Source of the DNA: Acetobacter sp.
Lineage (GTDB): Bacteria; Pseudomonadota; Alphaproteobacteria; Acetobacterales; Acetobacteraceae
DNA: 64,000 bases
Direction: 5' to 3'
Assembly (NCBI RefSeq): GCF_022483985.1
Contig: NZ_JAKVME010000002.1
Location: 124,001-188,000 of the forward strand
Position numbers and translations under genes: made by a program. The notes beneath the pieces were generated by a model that searched no databases, had not been told where the DNA came from, and saw nothing but the letters and a program-made list of their open reading frames with translations. Position 1 is the stretch's first letter; every line of letters begins with the position of its first letter. Positions 7,952 through 17,902 of this stretch are shown piece after piece.

Positions 7952-9739
7952 ATGTCTGACTGTCTGTTCCAACGTTACCGCGCACATGTACTGGATGTTC
8001 TGCGTCGCATCGTGCCGGATATCGGCGAGGATCTTCTTGCCCGAGTGGAACTGACCCCGACACGCGACGTCGCTCATGGCGATATGGCAACCAACGCGGC
8101 GTTGATCGCCGCCAAGCCTGCCCGCCGCAAGCCTGCCGATATCGCCGCCGATATCGCAACATCCTTGCTCGGTGTCGAGGGTATCGCCTCCGCCGAGGCT
8201 GCTGGTCCTGGCTTCGTCAACATCACCCTCAACCATTCCGTTCTGCAGAACGTTATTCCCTCCGTGCTGAAAGCTGGCGAGGCCTTTGGTGACTCGCAGA
8301 TCGGGACGGGTACGAAGGTCAATGTCGAATACGTTTCCTGCAATCCGACTGGCCCGATCCATGTCGGTCACTGCCGCGGTGCGGTCGTCGGCGACGCTCT
8401 GGCCAACCTGCTGGACAAGGCTGGCTACGCCGTCACCAAGGAATTCTATATCAACGACGCGGGCAATCAGGTCGCGGCGTTGGCCTGGGCCACCTACTGG
8501 CGTTACCTTCAGGCGATAGGCTCGACGCTGGATGCCGAGGCGTTCAACGCCATCACTCCGAATGGTCTGCAATATCAGGGCGAGTATCTGATCCCCATCG
8601 GGCAGGCTTTGGCCGAGACGCACGGCGCTTCGCTCGCAGAAGATGGCGCAAAGCCTGCTCCTGCCGAGAAATGGTTTGCGCTGGTCAAGGATTTCGCCGT
8701 CGCCCGCATGATGGACGGTATTCGCGAGGATCTGCTGACACTCGGTGTGAAGCATGATGTCTTCACCTCCGAAGCGAAGGTGCTTGCGGACGGCGTTACC
8801 GACCGCGCCATCAAGGCGCTCGAAGACAAGGGCCTGCTGTATGAAGGCGTGCTGGAGCCGCCCAAAGGCAAGCTGCCGGACGACTGGGAAGCCCGCCCGC
8901 AGACCCTGTTCCGCTCGACGGAGTTCGGTGACGACGTGGACCGTCCGCTCCGCAAATCGGATGGCACCAACACCTACTTCGCCAACGACATCGGCTATCA
9001 TCTCGACAAGGTCGAGCGGGGCGAGCAGGTGCTGGTGGACGTGCTGGGCGCGGATCACGGCGGTTATGTCAGCCGCATGAAGGCGGCAGTGAAGGCGCTG
9101 ACCGACGGCAGGGTGCCGCTGGAGGTGCCGCTGTGCCAGATCGTGCATATCGTACGCGACGGCCAGCCGGTCCGTATGTCCAAGCGCGCCGGAACCTTCG
9201 TGACGCTGAGTGACCTGCTGGATGAAGTTGGCAAGGACGCCGTGCGCTTTACCATGCTGACCCGCAAGAGCGACGCGCAGATGGAGTTCGATCTGGACGC
9301 CGTGGTCGCGCAGACCCGCGACAATCCGGTGTTCTATGTGCAGTATGCCCATGCCCGCTGCCGCTCGGTGCTGCGCGCTGCGGAGGAGATGCTCGGCGCG
9401 GATGCCGTCACATCGGCCGCGCTGGAAACGGCGTCTCTCAAGACGCTCACTGCCGATGCCGAGATTGCGCTGCTGCGTCGGATCGCGAGCTGGCCTCGTA
9501 CGGTCGAGGGCGCGGCGGCGGCTCGTGAGCCGCATCGCATCGCCTTCTATCTGGGCGATCTTGCCGCCGACTTCCACGCGCTGTGGAACCGGGGTCGCGA
9601 TGAGACAACCCTGCGCTTCCTGCAGGAAAACGACCGTGAAGGAACACTGGCCCGTGTGGCGCTGGTAGCGGCGACGGCCATGGCCATCCGCTCCGGTCTG
9701 GCTGTCATGGGTGTCGAGCCCGTCGAGGAAATGCGATGA
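7952..9739 (+). CDS. argS: Arginyl-tRNA synthetase
   Basis: Charges tRNA-Arg with arginine using ATP; class I synthetase acting as a cytoplasmic monomer. The 595-residue product has the N-terminal additional domain (about 1-120), the HIGH-type motif as HVGH within NPTGPIHVGHCRGAVVGDAL, the conserved YINDAGNQ, a KMSKS-equivalent in RMSKRAGTFVTLSDLLDEVG, and a C-terminal anticodon-binding helical domain ending near VMGVEPVEEMR. Many ArgS enzymes have a degenerate KMSKS loop, so MSKR is normal. The stop overlaps the start of the SPOR-domain gene by four bases (ATGA), and scpA/scpB follow, forming an operon-like block. GGGGGG at 7935-7940 is a possible ribosome site. Confidence 0.96.
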   Translation: MSDCLFQRYRAHVLDVLRRIVPDIGEDLLARVELTPTRDVAHGDMATNAALIAAKPARRKPADIAADIATSLLGVEGIASAEAAGPGFVNITLNHSVLQNVIPSVLKAGEAFGDSQIGTGTKVNVEYVSCNPTGPIHVGHCRGAVVGDALANLLDKAGYAVTKEFYINDAGNQVAALAWATYWRYLQAIGSTLDAEAFNAITPNGLQYQGEYLIPIGQALAETHGASLAEDGAKPAPAEKWFALVKDFAVARMMDGIREDLLTLGVKHDVFTSEAKVLADGVTDRAIKALEDKGLLYEGVLEPPKGKLPDDWEARPQTLFRSTEFGDDVDRPLRKSDGTNTYFANDIGYHLDKVERGEQVLVDVLGADHGGYVSRMKAAVKALTDGRVPLEVPLCQIVHIVRDGQPVRMSKRAGTFVTLSDLLDEVGKDAVRFTMLTRKSDAQMEFDLDAVVAQTRDNPVFYVQYAHARCRSVLRAAEEMLGADAVTSAALETASLKTLTADAEIALLRRIASWPRTVEGAAAAREPHRIAFYLGDLAADFHALWNRGRDETTLRFLQENDREGTLARVALVAATAMAIRSGLAVMGVEPVEEMR

Positions 9740-10848
9740 CCGAGACCGATTCACCACCACCCAACCCGCATGAAGACCGTCTCAGCCGCGCCCGTGAGCG
9801 CATGGCGACGGATTATGATGATGACGTCGCACCGGCCCGACGTCGGGACCGGAGCACAAAGACATTTGCGCTCGCCTCGCTTCTGCCAGCCGACAGGACA
9901 ACCCGCGCGCTGACCTATGGCGCGGTGGGGCTTGGCGCCCTGCTGCTTGTCGGTGTGGGGGGCTGGTCGCTGATCGGGCATCATCAGAGCGGTATTCCCG
10001 TCTTTGGACCGCCTCCCGAGCCCATTCGTGAGAAGCCTCTCGATCCGGGCGGGATGGAACTCAATGACATGATGCCGCCGCCGATGGAGACGGAACAGCA
10101 GGGCGCGACACATCTTGCGCCGTCTCCCGAGCAGCCTGACCCGGCAGCGCTGGCGGCGCGTTATGGCGCGGCGGCGAAAGAGGACGCGATCAAAGAAGGA
10201 ACGCCGAAAGACGCAGCATCAAAAGACGGGGCATCAAAAGACGTGCCCCCGAAAGATGGACCTTCGAAAGACGCCGCCCAGCCGGAAGACAGGGCAACTG
10301 CTGCCAGTGAGACCGCCGGGAGCGGGCAGTCTTCTGCACAGGAAGAATCCAGCACGCCGGTCGACCCGGAGAAAACGCCTCCCGGCGCTGCGCTGCCAAG
10401 CGAGGACAGCACAGCCAGCTCTTCCGTAGCTGACAAGGAAGCGCCAGCTTCAGAGGCCGCGAACGGCGCGATTGAGGAAGCTGCGCCGGAAACGAGAAAG
10501 CCGGTTGCGCCACCCACCAAATCCACCAGCGCTGAAGCAAAGCCAACCGTGGAGAAATCTGAAGCGTCGAAGGCGACCCGTGTCGTGCCTGCCGTGACGT
10601 CCGGGCCTTACGGTGTCCAGCTTGCTGCTCTCAACTCGCAGGACGCGGCCCTCAAGGAATGGGACAGGATCAGGAGCGTTTCACCCGACCTGTTCGCCGG
10701 ACGCTCTCCGGTGATCGAGAAGGTGACTCACACCAACGCGGTTTTCTATCGCCTGCGTACCCGGGGGTTCGACAGTGTCGCGTCCGCAAGGGCGTTCTGT
10801 GACAGCCTGCGCGAACACGGACATGCCTGCAACGTCCTGCGCCCCTGA
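9736..10848 (+). CDS. SPOR-domain membrane protein with Lys-Asp repeat linker
   Basis: A bitopic inner-membrane protein likely to bind denuded peptidoglycan at the septum. Residues 1-50 are cytoplasmic and charged; a transmembrane helix lies at about 54-78 (LTYGAVGLGALLLVGVGGWS). A long, low-complexity, Ala/Pro/Ser/Glu-rich periplasmic linker follows. The C-terminal SPOR domain (about 290-370) shows GPYGVQLAALNSQDAALKEW and the closing RLRTRGFDSVASARAFCDSL. The linker contains a run of short KD-type repeats (about 152-185: KDAAS, KDGAS, KDVPP, KDGPS, KDAAQ). It is translationally coupled to argS (ATGA overlap) and sits just before scpA, a common alphaproteobacterial arrangement, though the glycosidase gene often found between them is absent. 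Confidence 0.85.
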   Translation: MTETDSPPPNPHEDRLSRARERMATDYDDDVAPARRRDRSTKTFALASLLPADRTTRALTYGAVGLGALLLVGVGGWSLIGHHQSGIPVFGPPPEPIREKPLDPGGMELNDMMPPPMETEQQGATHLAPSPEQPDPAALAARYGAAAKEDAIKEGTPKDAASKDGASKDVPPKDGPSKDAAQPEDRATAASETAGSGQSSAQEESSTPVDPEKTPPGAALPSEDSTASSSVADKEAPASEAANGAIEEAAPETRKPVAPPTKSTSAEAKPTVEKSEASKATRVVPAVTSGPYGVQLAALNSQDAALKEWDRIRSVSPDLFAGRSPVIEKVTHTNAVFYRLRTRGFDSVASARAFCDSLREHGHACNVLRP

Positions 10849-10851
10849 GGG

Positions 10852-11703
10852 ATGTGTCTGGGAGATGCGTCTGACTGCGGAGCCCGTGGCGTGAGCAGCC
10901 CGGAAACCGGTGACGGAGCAGCGGAGACGCAACAGGAGGGGGGAGAACTTCGGTCTCCCCTGCTGCATCTGGAGGGATTCGAGGGGCCGCTTGATCTGCT
11001 GCTTGATCTTGCGCGGGCGCAGAAGGTCGATCTGGCCAGAATCTCGATCCTTCAGCTTGTCGAACAATACCTCGCCGTCGTGGAATCCGCCCGATCGATC
11101 CGTCTGGAACTGGCCGCCGACTGGCTGGTGATGGCGGCATGGCTGGCGTGGCTGAAATCACGCCTGCTCCTCCCGCCGGAAGATGGTCCCGACGAGGAAG
11201 CCGAGGACGCGGCGGAACTTCTCGCGGCGCGGCTGGAAGAGCTGGCCCGGATCGGGGCGGCGGCGGAGTGGATGGCGGCCCGCCCTCAGCTTGGACGCGA
11301 TGTTTTCTCGCGTGGCGCGAGCGAGACGCTTGTGGAGATCGACCGGTCCGGTCTGGCGCTCGATGTGCCGCAACTGATGCGGGCCTATATGGCGGTCATC
11401 CGTCGTTCGGCGCGACACCGGGTCTACACGCCGCGTACCATCCGGTTCTGGTCCGTGCAGGACGCGCTGGCCCGCCTACGCAAGCTGCTGGGCAGTACGC
11501 CCCCCGGCTGGAACGCGCTGGATGATTTCATGCCGGACCTGCCTGATGGCACTGACGAGGTCGAAGGGGTGCGTATCCGCCGCGCGGCCATGGCCGGAAC
11601 GCTGATCGCGGGGCTGGAACTGGCCAAGAGCGGTATGCTGGAATTGAAACAGGACGAGGCGTTCGGGCGGATCATGCTCAGGCCGCAGGGGGAAGAGGCA
11701 TGA
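10852..11703 (+). CDS. scpA: Segregation and condensation protein A
   Basis: The kleisin subunit of the SMC-ScpAB condensin, which compacts and helps segregate the chromosome. The 283-residue protein contains LHLEGFEGPLDLLLDLARAQ and KVDLARISILQLVEQYLAVV (about 35-75), typical of the ScpA N-terminus that binds the SMC neck. The C-terminal winged-helix region (about 210-280, AAMAGTLIAGLELAKSGM) contacts the SMC head. The ATG at 10852 lies three bases after the SPOR gene; a GTG at 10891 closer to the conserved region is an alternative start. The stop overlaps scpB by four bases, so the two subunits are probably coupled in translation. Confidence 0.92.
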   Translation: MCLGDASDCGARGVSSPETGDGAAETQQEGGELRSPLLHLEGFEGPLDLLLDLARAQKVDLARISILQLVEQYLAVVESARSIRLELAADWLVMAAWLAWLKSRLLLPPEDGPDEEAEDAAELLAARLEELARIGAAAEWMAARPQLGRDVFSRGASETLVEIDRSGLALDVPQLMRAYMAVIRRSARHRVYTPRTIRFWSVQDALARLRKLLGSTPPGWNALDDFMPDLPDGTDEVEGVRIRRAAMAGTLIAGLELAKSGMLELKQDEAFGRIMLRPQGEEA

Positions 11704-12623
11704 ATGATACCGTGCAGCCACCGGATGAGGACAACGTCGCTTCGCCTGAAACGCTTTCTGAAAGCCAGCACCTGGCAGAGCGGACGGTTCCTGTTCAGGA
11801 CCATGTGCTGACGGAAGAGAGCGCTTCAGGAGAAAATCTTTCTCCTGAAACCAACGGATTCATGGATAAAGAAGCTGCCGTGATCGCTGCATTCATGCAG
11901 GACGAAAGCCAGTCTGCGACTCCCATAACGCCGTCTGACGAAGCGGTTCGCCTTGTGGAGGCGATGATTTTCGCCAGCACCGATCCCGTGAGCGCCCGCG
12001 CCATTCTGGGACTGCTCGAAGGACAGGGACTGATCCCTGATGCGGTTGATGACATCGGGGCTTATGTCCGGGCTGTGGTGACGATCCTTGAGACCCGTTA
12101 TGAAGGGCGTGGCGTCGTGCCGGTGGAAGTCGCCGGAGGCTGGCAGTTCCGCACCGCCGCCGATCTCGCTCCCCGGCTGACACGGGTCATGCCAAAGCCG
12201 CGGCGTCTTCAGCGCGCGACCATGGAGACGCTGGCGATCATTGCCTACCATCAGCCCTGCACCCGTGCCGAAATCGAGGAAATCCGGGGTGTCAGCGTCA
12301 ATCAGAACACGCTGGATACGCTGATCGAGGAATCGCTGATTGCGCCGCGTGGCCGCAAGGAAGTGCCGGGACGCCCGGTGTTGTGGGGCACAACGCCCGA
12401 TTTCCTGCGCCATTTCGGCCTGAAAAGTCTCAATGACCTGCCACGCCGGGAAGAGCTGATGGGCGACATGCCGACATCACCACGACACCCGGCGGAAAAC
12501 ACAGTCGATCTTCTGGCGCCTCGTCCGATGCCGGTCGAGGAGGCGGAGGGCGTTATTGTCGAAGAGGAAGCGTCTTCAGACGACGTTTCGGCGGACTTTT
12601 CCATCGGTCTCGCAGAAGACTGA
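11700..12623 (+). CDS. scpB: Segregation and condensation protein B
   Basis: Dimeric winged-helix partner of ScpA in the SMC condensin. The core domain starts at about residue 80 with RLVEAMIFASTDPVSARAIL and contains GWQFRTAADLAPRLTR, ATMETLAIIAYHQPCTRAEI and EEIRGVSVNQNTLDTLIEE, all typical of ScpB. The first 75 or so residues are an acidic, probably disordered extension, and the last 60 are also acidic (VIVEEEASSDD). The N-terminal extension makes the protein (307 residues) longer than the minimal family length. It follows scpA with an ATGA overlap. In many relatives tatA follows scpB; here no such gene is present before the convergent holA. Confidence 0.92.
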   Translation: MNDTVQPPDEDNVASPETLSESQHLAERTVPVQDHVLTEESASGENLSPETNGFMDKEAAVIAAFMQDESQSATPITPSDEAVRLVEAMIFASTDPVSARAILGLLEGQGLIPDAVDDIGAYVRAVVTILETRYEGRGVVPVEVAGGWQFRTAADLAPRLTRVMPKPRRLQRATMETLAIIAYHQPCTRAEIEEIRGVSVNQNTLDTLIEESLIAPRGRKEVPGRPVLWGTTPDFLRHFGLKSLNDLPRREELMGDMPTSPRHPAENTVDLLAPRPMPVEEAEGVIVEEEASSDDVSADFSIGLAED

Positions 12624-12690
12624 TACCAACGGCCCTTCTGCCTGATCTGTTTGCCGGGGAGATTGACGGGGCGCTGCCTCGGACCCCGCC

Positions 12691-12772
12691 AAAGGTGCGC
12701 CTTTGGAAACCGTTTGTTATCCATAAATCGGGATGAAGGGGCATACGGTCCCTTCCGGGTGCGGACAGCGCC
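12691..12772. repeat. Dispersed intergenic repeat, copy 1
   Basis: About 80 bases between scpB and holA closely match a second copy at about 35733-35814. The shared core is AAAGG-GC-CCTTTGGAAACC followed by a block with ATAAA-CGGG, AAGGGGC, TTCC and GCGG at matching spacing. The start forms a short inverted repeat (AAAGG...CCTTT). It lies between convergent genes, where such elements may work as terminators. Confidence 0.6.
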
Positions 12773-12792
12773 CGCATCGACCTCTGCAAAGA

Positions 12793-13809
12793 TCAGCGTC
12801 GGCGGCCAAGCGAGGCTTTCACGGCGATGGCGGCCAGATGACGACGGCACAGCAGGATATCCATTGAGCCAGTCTGTTTGCAGGCGAATTCGAACGCCTG
12901 TGTCCGGCTGGCCAGATCAAGCAGGGCCGGAAGCGACCAGACATCCAGCGCCCGTTCGAAGGACTGCTGCTTCTTGAAAAAGACAGGGGGGCGGAGCGTT
13001 TTCATCGCTTCCACCCGGCTCTGTCCACGTTCGAGCTCGGCCTTCACCCGGCGCAGCCGTCCGATGTGGCTGAGCAGGACACGCGCCACCGCCACCGGGT
13101 TCGCGCCCTCCGACAAGGCTCGTTCCAGTGCGAGATCAGCGCCCGCCTTGTCGCCTTCCATGGCGAGGAAAACGGCGTCATCAACCGAGGCTGATCCGGA
13201 ATCGCCAATGCAGAGCATCAGATCGTCGAGATGCAGTTCGCCGTTTTCTCCGGCGTAGAGCGCCAGTTTCTCCACTTCATTGCGAACCCCGGCCCGGTCG
13301 GCTCCAAGTCGTCCGGCCAGCCAGGCCAGCGCTTCGTTGCTGATCCGGACGTGCCGTTCTTCCAGCATCCGGCGGACTGATCCTTCCAGCGCCCGGCCTT
13401 CTTCCGGATAACAACCGATCGAGGCGGAATCCGGCCGGGTTTCCGCCAGCTTGCGGAGCTTGCCCCGGGCGGGCAGGGCCCCGGCTTCCAGAATGATCAG
13501 GCTGTTGGCCGGACTGTCGAGAACGGATGTGACGGCGGCGGCCAGTCCGTCCGTCGCTTCCCGCACCCAGACAACCCGGCGACCGCCATCAAGGGACAGC
13601 GCGGTCGCCTCTTCCTCAAACCGGGGATGATCATCGCGGGCAAGCAGGGAGACCCGGAACGGATCGTCCAGCGAACCTGCGGCCTGACGTGTCATGGCAG
13701 CCGCATGTTCCCGGATAAGGCCACTATCGTCACCGTGCAGGAGCACAAAGCGCCAGTTGTCGGGCGCGCCCAGCACCTTGCCGACCGAGCGGGCGTCGAT
13801 CTTCACCAC
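12793..13809 (-). CDS. holA: DNA polymerase III subunit delta
   Basis: The clamp-loader delta subunit that opens the beta sliding clamp. The 338-residue protein has the N-terminal domain with FVLLHGDDSGLIREHAAAMT (about 22-41), the clamp-binding and AAA-like core with FEEEATALSLDGGRRVVWVR and LIILEAGALPARGKLRKLAE, and a helical C-terminal collar domain (about 210-330) with LLSHIGRLRRVKAELERGQS. There is no Walker A motif, as expected for delta. The likely start is GTG. It is the last gene of a leuS-lptE-holA series on the minus strand; the leuS-lptE-holA grouping is seen in many proteobacteria. Confidence 0.9.
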   Translation of the reverse strand: MVKIDARSVGKVLGAPDNWRFVLLHGDDSGLIREHAAAMTRQAAGSLDDPFRVSLLARDDHPRFEEEATALSLDGGRRVVWVREATDGLAAAVTSVLDSPANSLIILEAGALPARGKLRKLAETRPDSASIGCYPEEGRALEGSVRRMLEERHVRISNEALAWLAGRLGADRAGVRNEVEKLALYAGENGELHLDDLMLCIGDSGSASVDDAVFLAMEGDKAGADLALERALSEGANPVAVARVLLSHIGRLRRVKAELERGQSRVEAMKTLRPPVFFKKQQSFERALDVWSLPALLDLASRTQAFEFACKQTGSMDILLCRRHLAAIAVKASLGRRR

Positions 13810-13881
13810 GGCAGGAAGGGACGTGGCGACGAAAGCCTCGCATTCACCCGCTCAGGTGACGTCCGGTCGTCTGGCATTGGA

Positions 13882-14583
13882 TCAGTTGGTCGGGTCGTCA
13901 TTGTTGGGATCAAGACGCCCGGTGGCCATGGCCGGAACACCGTCCGGACCTGCCCGATCAACAGGCTGCTCCGTATCCGAACGTGGCATCAGGTCGGTGT
14001 TGGGATAGAACACCGCTGGCGGTTTGCTGCTGGACGCACCGGCTGTCTGTGTCTCGAACCAGATGGCAACCTGTTGCGTGACGCCTTCCGCCAGTGTTTT
14101 CGCGATGCGGGCCTGAAGCGTTTCCATGTTCAGGTTCTGGGTGAAATACTGTTCGAACGTGTTGTTCATGCCATCCATGGTGGTGGCTTCCCCTTCCGCG
14201 AGGAGGCGGGGCGACTGTTCCATCGTGTAGAGGGACCAGTGCGCCCGTCCGACAGCCCGCATCCGTCCGGTCGTATTGTCTTCATGCACATCGATGGATT
14301 CGATGTTGAGGCTGGGATTGACCTGCAAGGTATAGCCATCAGGATCTTCAGGCCCCGCGCCAGCAAATTCCTGCTGCAACGCCAGACGGGTCAGTTGTCC
14401 AAAGCGCTCGGGGATACTGGCGATATAGACCCGCTTCATCTTCTCGCTGACGCCGGGATGCTGTCGCGTATCCTCGTAAAGCGCATGGAAGCCGCAGCCA
14501 CTCAAAAGGAGCGGGAGGCCAAGCAGGGCCGGAGCAGCCTGCCTGCGCAACCAGCGGGAGAGAGAACTGCGGTCGGTCATCAT
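13882..14583 (-). CDS. lptE: LPS-assembly lipoprotein LptE
   Basis: Outer-membrane lipoprotein that plugs LptD and helps deliver lipopolysaccharide to the cell surface. The 233-residue precursor has a basic start, a hydrophobic stretch and a lipobox LLLSGCGF, so Cys at about 30 would be lipidated after signal peptidase II cleavage. The mature part shows [19 protein letters not shown] and [20 protein letters not shown], in line with LptE/RlpB. The C-terminal 40 residues are Pro/Asp-rich and probably disordered. The start overlaps the leuS stop by four bases, and holA follows, supporting an operon and the assignment. Confidence 0.85.
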   Translation of the reverse strand: MMTDRSSLSRWLRRQAAPALLGLPLLLSGCGFHALYEDTRQHPGVSEKMKRVYIASIPERFGQLTRLALQQEFAGAGPEDPDGYTLQVNPSLNIESIDVHEDNTTGRMRAVGRAHWSLYTMEQSPRLLAEGEATTMDGMNNTFEQYFTQNLNMETLQARIAKTLAEGVTQQVAIWFETQTAGASSSKPPAVFYPNTDLMPRSDTEQPVDRAGPDGVPAMATGRLDPNNDDPTN

Positions 14584-17207
14584 CCTGCCTTTGCCACCAC
14601 GAAATTGACGATGCGGTTCGGCACATGGATGCGCTTGACGATCTTCTGGCCTTCCAGCAGCCGTGCCACGTTCGGCTCAGCCTCGGCGCGGGCGATTACC
14701 GCATCCGCCGCCTCGTCCGGCTCGGCCTCGATCGTGCCGCGCAGCTTGCCCATGATCTGCACCGCCATCTGTACGCGGGTCACGGCCAGCAGTTCCGGCA
14801 GCGCTTCCGGCCATGCCTGTTCCACCACAAGCCCTTTGCCGGACTCCAGTGTGGCGAACAGTTCTTCCGCCAGATGCGGCATCATCGGTGCGGTCAGCAG
14901 GCAGAGCGTGCGGGCCGCTTCCCGGCGGGCGAACGCCATGCCGTCTTCTCCGGCTTTCTTCTCGGCGTCGGCCAGAGCGGAGGTCAGTTCGTGCAGACGC
15001 GCGACGGCGACATTGATTGTAAAGGCTTCAAGCGCTTCTGTGACGGCGACGATGGTGCGATGCGTCGTGCGACGGAGCGTATCGACCGCTTCCGGCATGT
15101 CACCAACAGACGGCGCGGCATCGACCGGGCAGCTTGCTGCCACCTGCTTCACAATGCGGAACAGACGCTGCACGAAACGGCCGGACCCTGCGACCCCGGC
15201 CTCGGTCCATTCCATGTCGCGTTCCGGCGGGCTGTCGGACAGCACGAACCAGCGGGCCGTATCCGCGCCGAAACGGTCGATGATGGCGACCGGCGCGACC
15301 GTGTTGCGCTTGGATTTCGACATCTTCTCGATGCGACCGATGGTGACCGGCTCGCCCGTTTCGTGGTGCGTCGCACCCGCGCCGGTCCGGATGACCTCTT
15401 CCGGATAGAGCCACGCACCGTTCGCGTCCTTGTAGCTCTCGTGGTTCACCATACCCTGTGTGAACAGGCCGGAGAACGGTTCGGAAACGTCGAGATAGCC
15501 GGTGGCCTTCATCGCCTTGGTGAAGAAGCGGGCGTAGAGCAGATGCAGGATCGCGTGCTCGATGCCGCCGATATACTGGTCCACGGCCAGCCAGCCGTCA
15601 GCCGCCGCCTTGTTGGTCGGCGTCGCGGCGTGCGGCGCGGTGAAGCGGGCGAAATACCACGAACTGTCCACGAACGTGTCGAACGTGTCGGTTTCGCGCG
15701 TGGCGGGTTTGCCGCATTGCGGGCAGTTCACATGCTTCCATGTCGGATGATGATCCAGCGGATTGCCCGGACGGTCGAACGTCACATCCTCCGGCAGTTC
15801 GACCGGAAGCTGCTCGTCTGGCACGGCGACCGCGCCACAGCTTTCGCAATGGATAACGGGGATCGGGCAGCCCCAGTAACGCTGACGGGACACGCCCCAG
15901 TCGCGCAGACGCCAGTTCACCACACCGGTCCCGACCCCGAGTCCTTCAAGGCGCTGGATGGCTTCCTTACGGGCTGCATCCGTGGTCAGGCCATCGAGGA
16001 AACCTGAATTGATCATGGTGCCGTCGCCGGTCCACGCCTTCTCGGCGATGGCGAAGCTGTCCTGTGTCTCGCCGGCAGGCAGAACGACGGGGACGACCGG
16101 CAGGCCGTATTTGTGGGCGAAGTCGAGATCGCGCTGATCGCCGGAGGGGCAGCCGAACAGGGCGCCGGTGCCGTAATCCATCAGCACGAAATTCGCGATC
16201 CAGACGGGGAAGGTAGCGTCCGGCAGGAAGGGGTGGCTGACCTTCAGGCCAGTGTCGAACCCGCGTTTCTCGGCGGTCTCGACGGCTTCCACCGATGTCC
16301 CCATACGGCGACATTCGGCGATGAACTCAGCGGCTTCCGGGTTGGTCTCAGCCACTTTCGCCGCCAGCGGGTGATCCGCCGCGATGGCGAGGAACGACAT
16401 GCCGAACAGAGTATCCGGACGGGTGGTGAACACCTCGACCGCATTCAGGTCTTCGTTGTAACCGGCAGGTGGATGGGCCAGCGGGAAGCTCAGGCGTGCG
16501 CCGTCGGAACGTCCGATCCAGCGTTCCTGCATGGTGCGGACACGCTCAGGCCAGCGATCCAGCGTCTTGAGGCTGTCCAGCAGATCCGGCGCGAACTGCG
16601 TGATCTTCAGGAACCACTGCGAGAGCTTCTTCTTCTCGATGGGCGCGCCAGAGCGCCAGCCCTTGCCGTCCACGACCTGCTCGTTGGCCAGAACCGTGTT
16701 GTCGATCGGGTCCCAGTTGACCCACGACTCACGGCGGTCAACGAGACCGGCTTTCAGGAAGTCGAGAAAGATTTTCTGCTGCTTGCCGTAATAATCCGGC
16801 AGGCAGGTGGCGATCTCACGGTCCCAGTTCAGGGAGAAGCCAAGGCGCTTCAGTGTCTCGCGCATCGCCGCGATATTGGCGAGCGTCCATTCCTTGGGGT
16901 GCACGCCACGCTCGCGGGCGGCGTTCTCGGCGGGAAGGCCGAAGGCGTCCCAGCCCATCGGATGCAGCACGGAAAAACCACGGGCACGCTTGTAGCGCGC
17001 GACGACATCACCAAGCGCGTAGTTACGGACATGGCCCATGTGGAGTTGCCCAGACGGATAGGGGAACATCTCCAGTACGTAATATTTCGGCTTGTCGGCA
17101 GGCGGCACGTCGGGGACGGCGAACACGCCATTCCTGTCCCATTCCTGTTGCCAACGGGTCTCCACCGAGCGGAAATCGTAGCTTGCGGGGGTATCGTCGG
17201 CAGTCAT
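14580..17207 (-). CDS. leuS: Leucyl-tRNA synthetase
   Basis: Class I synthetase that charges tRNA-Leu and edits mischarged amino acids. At 875 residues it has normal length. The HIGH motif appears as HMGH within [20 protein letters not shown] (about 50-70). The editing CP1 domain has [20 protein letters not shown] and [20 protein letters not shown], and the KMSKS motif is [13 protein letters not shown] (about 635-647). The anticodon-binding and C-terminal domains are complete, ending in [13 protein letters not shown] and [13 protein letters not shown]. It is the first gene of the leuS-lptE-holA unit and is separated from the upstream DUF3576 gene by a terminator. Confidence 0.97.
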   Translation of the reverse strand: MTADDTPASYDFRSVETRWQQEWDRNGVFAVPDVPPADKPKYYVLEMFPYPSGQLHMGHVRNYALGDVVARYKRARGFSVLHPMGWDAFGLPAENAARERGVHPKEWTLANIAAMRETLKRLGFSLNWDREIATCLPDYYGKQQKIFLDFLKAGLVDRRESWVNWDPIDNTVLANEQVVDGKGWRSGAPIEKKKLSQWFLKITQFAPDLLDSLKTLDRWPERVRTMQERWIGRSDGARLSFPLAHPPAGYNEDLNAVEVFTTRPDTLFGMSFLAIAADHPLAAKVAETNPEAAEFIAECRRMGTSVEAVETAEKRGFDTGLKVSHPFLPDATFPVWIANFVLMDYGTGALFGCPSGDQRDLDFAHKYGLPVVPVVLPAGETQDSFAIAEKAWTGDGTMINSGFLDGLTTDAARKEAIQRLEGLGVGTGVVNWRLRDWGVSRQRYWGCPIPVIHCESCGAVAVPDEQLPVELPEDVTFDRPGNPLDHHPTWKHVNCPQCGKPATRETDTFDTFVDSSWYFARFTAPHAATPTNKAAADGWLAVDQYIGGIEHAILHLLYARFFTKAMKATGYLDVSEPFSGLFTQGMVNHESYKDANGAWLYPEEVIRTGAGATHHETGEPVTIGRIEKMSKSKRNTVAPVAIIDRFGADTARWFVLSDSPPERDMEWTEAGVAGSGRFVQRLFRIVKQVAASCPVDAAPSVGDMPEAVDTLRRTTHRTIVAVTEALEAFTINVAVARLHELTSALADAEKKAGEDGMAFARREAARTLCLLTAPMMPHLAEELFATLESGKGLVVEQAWPEALPELLAVTRVQMAVQIMGKLRGTIEAEPDEAADAVIARAEAEPNVARLLEGQKIVKRIHVPNRIVNFVVAKAG

Positions 17208-17272
17208 GATGGCATCGGTCCAGAATGGCGGAAAGAATGGAGGAGGAGCGCCCGGCTGGGCGTTCCACAGGG

Positions 17273-17298
17273 AAAAGCCGGACTCAGGAGAGCCCGGC
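17273..17298 (-). terminator. Intrinsic terminator after the DUF3576 gene
   Basis: On the minus strand GCCGGGCTC and GAGTCCGGC form a 9-bp stem (one G-T pair) around a TCCT loop, followed by four Ts. It lies 23 bases beyond the stop of the DUF3576 gene and upstream of leuS, so leuS likely has its own promoter between. Confidence 0.6.
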
Positions 17299-17320
17299 GA
17301 TAACGGACAACCGTCTGTAA

Positions 17321-17836
17321 TCAGTTGTCGTTATTGCCGTTATCGGCGCGAAGCTGACGCGCCCGAGCAAGAATCTTGGAGGTGATGTCGGAGGAAGTGT
17401 TGGCGGCAGGCGGCACGTCGGCCCACTCGTCGCCTTCACGGACCTGACGGAACACGCTCACGCGCAGGGCGTCGGAGCGGAGACGCTTGTCCAGCACATA
17501 GGCCGTGATCTTGAAGCGTTCACCGTGGGCTGCGGGAGGGGTGTACCAGTCTGTCAGGATGAAACCGCCGACAGCGTCAGCCGTGGAAATCGGCATGAAG
17601 GACAGCGTATCCAGCGCGCCACGCCACAGATAGGCGTTCACACCGCCGCCCAACTGGTCGTCACCGCCCGTAGCGCTGCGATCTTCCTTGAGAAGCTGGT
17701 TCCGGGGGGCGGTCAGATCACTGGCCTTGTCACCAGCCGAGCAGGCGGTCAGCCCGAGCAGCAGGGCCATTGCAGGCGTCAGAAAAGCGATGCGGGTGGG
17801 TAGCGACAAGGACTGACGAACGTGCGTGGTGGCCAT
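17321..17836 (-). CDS. DUF3576-family lipoprotein
   Basis: A 171-residue predicted lipoprotein. A signal peptide (about 8-30) ends in the lipobox LTAC, followed by a polar linker and the DUF3576 body: [60 protein letters not shown] and [12 protein letters not shown]. The family is found mainly in alphaproteobacteria and its role is unknown; it probably sits at the envelope. I prefer the ATG at 17836, with AGGAG 12 bases upstream, over an in-frame TTG further up. It precedes leuS in the same direction but a terminator separates them. Confidence 0.85.
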   Translation of the reverse strand: MATTHVRQSLSLPTRIAFLTPAMALLLGLTACSAGDKASDLTAPRNQLLKEDRSATGGDDQLGGGVNAYLWRGALDTLSFMPISTADAVGGFILTDWYTPPAAHGERFKITAYVLDKRLRSDALRVSVFRQVREGDEWADVPPAANTSSDITSKILARARQLRADNGNNDN

Positions 17837-17902
17837 TTGGTGTTGCAACTCCTGAAGCAAGACCCGCCAGCCGCCCCCACCCGGTGCAAGACCTTCTGGT
17901 AT

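Noticed and set aside
7832..9760. 642-residue minus-strand open frame
   Set aside because: It lies wholly opposite argS and has His/Gln/Arg-rich composition with no recognised domain; a typical shadow of a GC-rich gene.
13627..15408. 593-residue plus-strand frame across holA, lptE and leuS
   Set aside because: It crosses three real minus-strand genes and their junctions, with low-complexity Ser/Ala/Arg sequence.
16113..17303. 396-residue plus-strand frame opposite leuS
   Set aside because: No motif; leuS on the other strand has all synthetase motifs.
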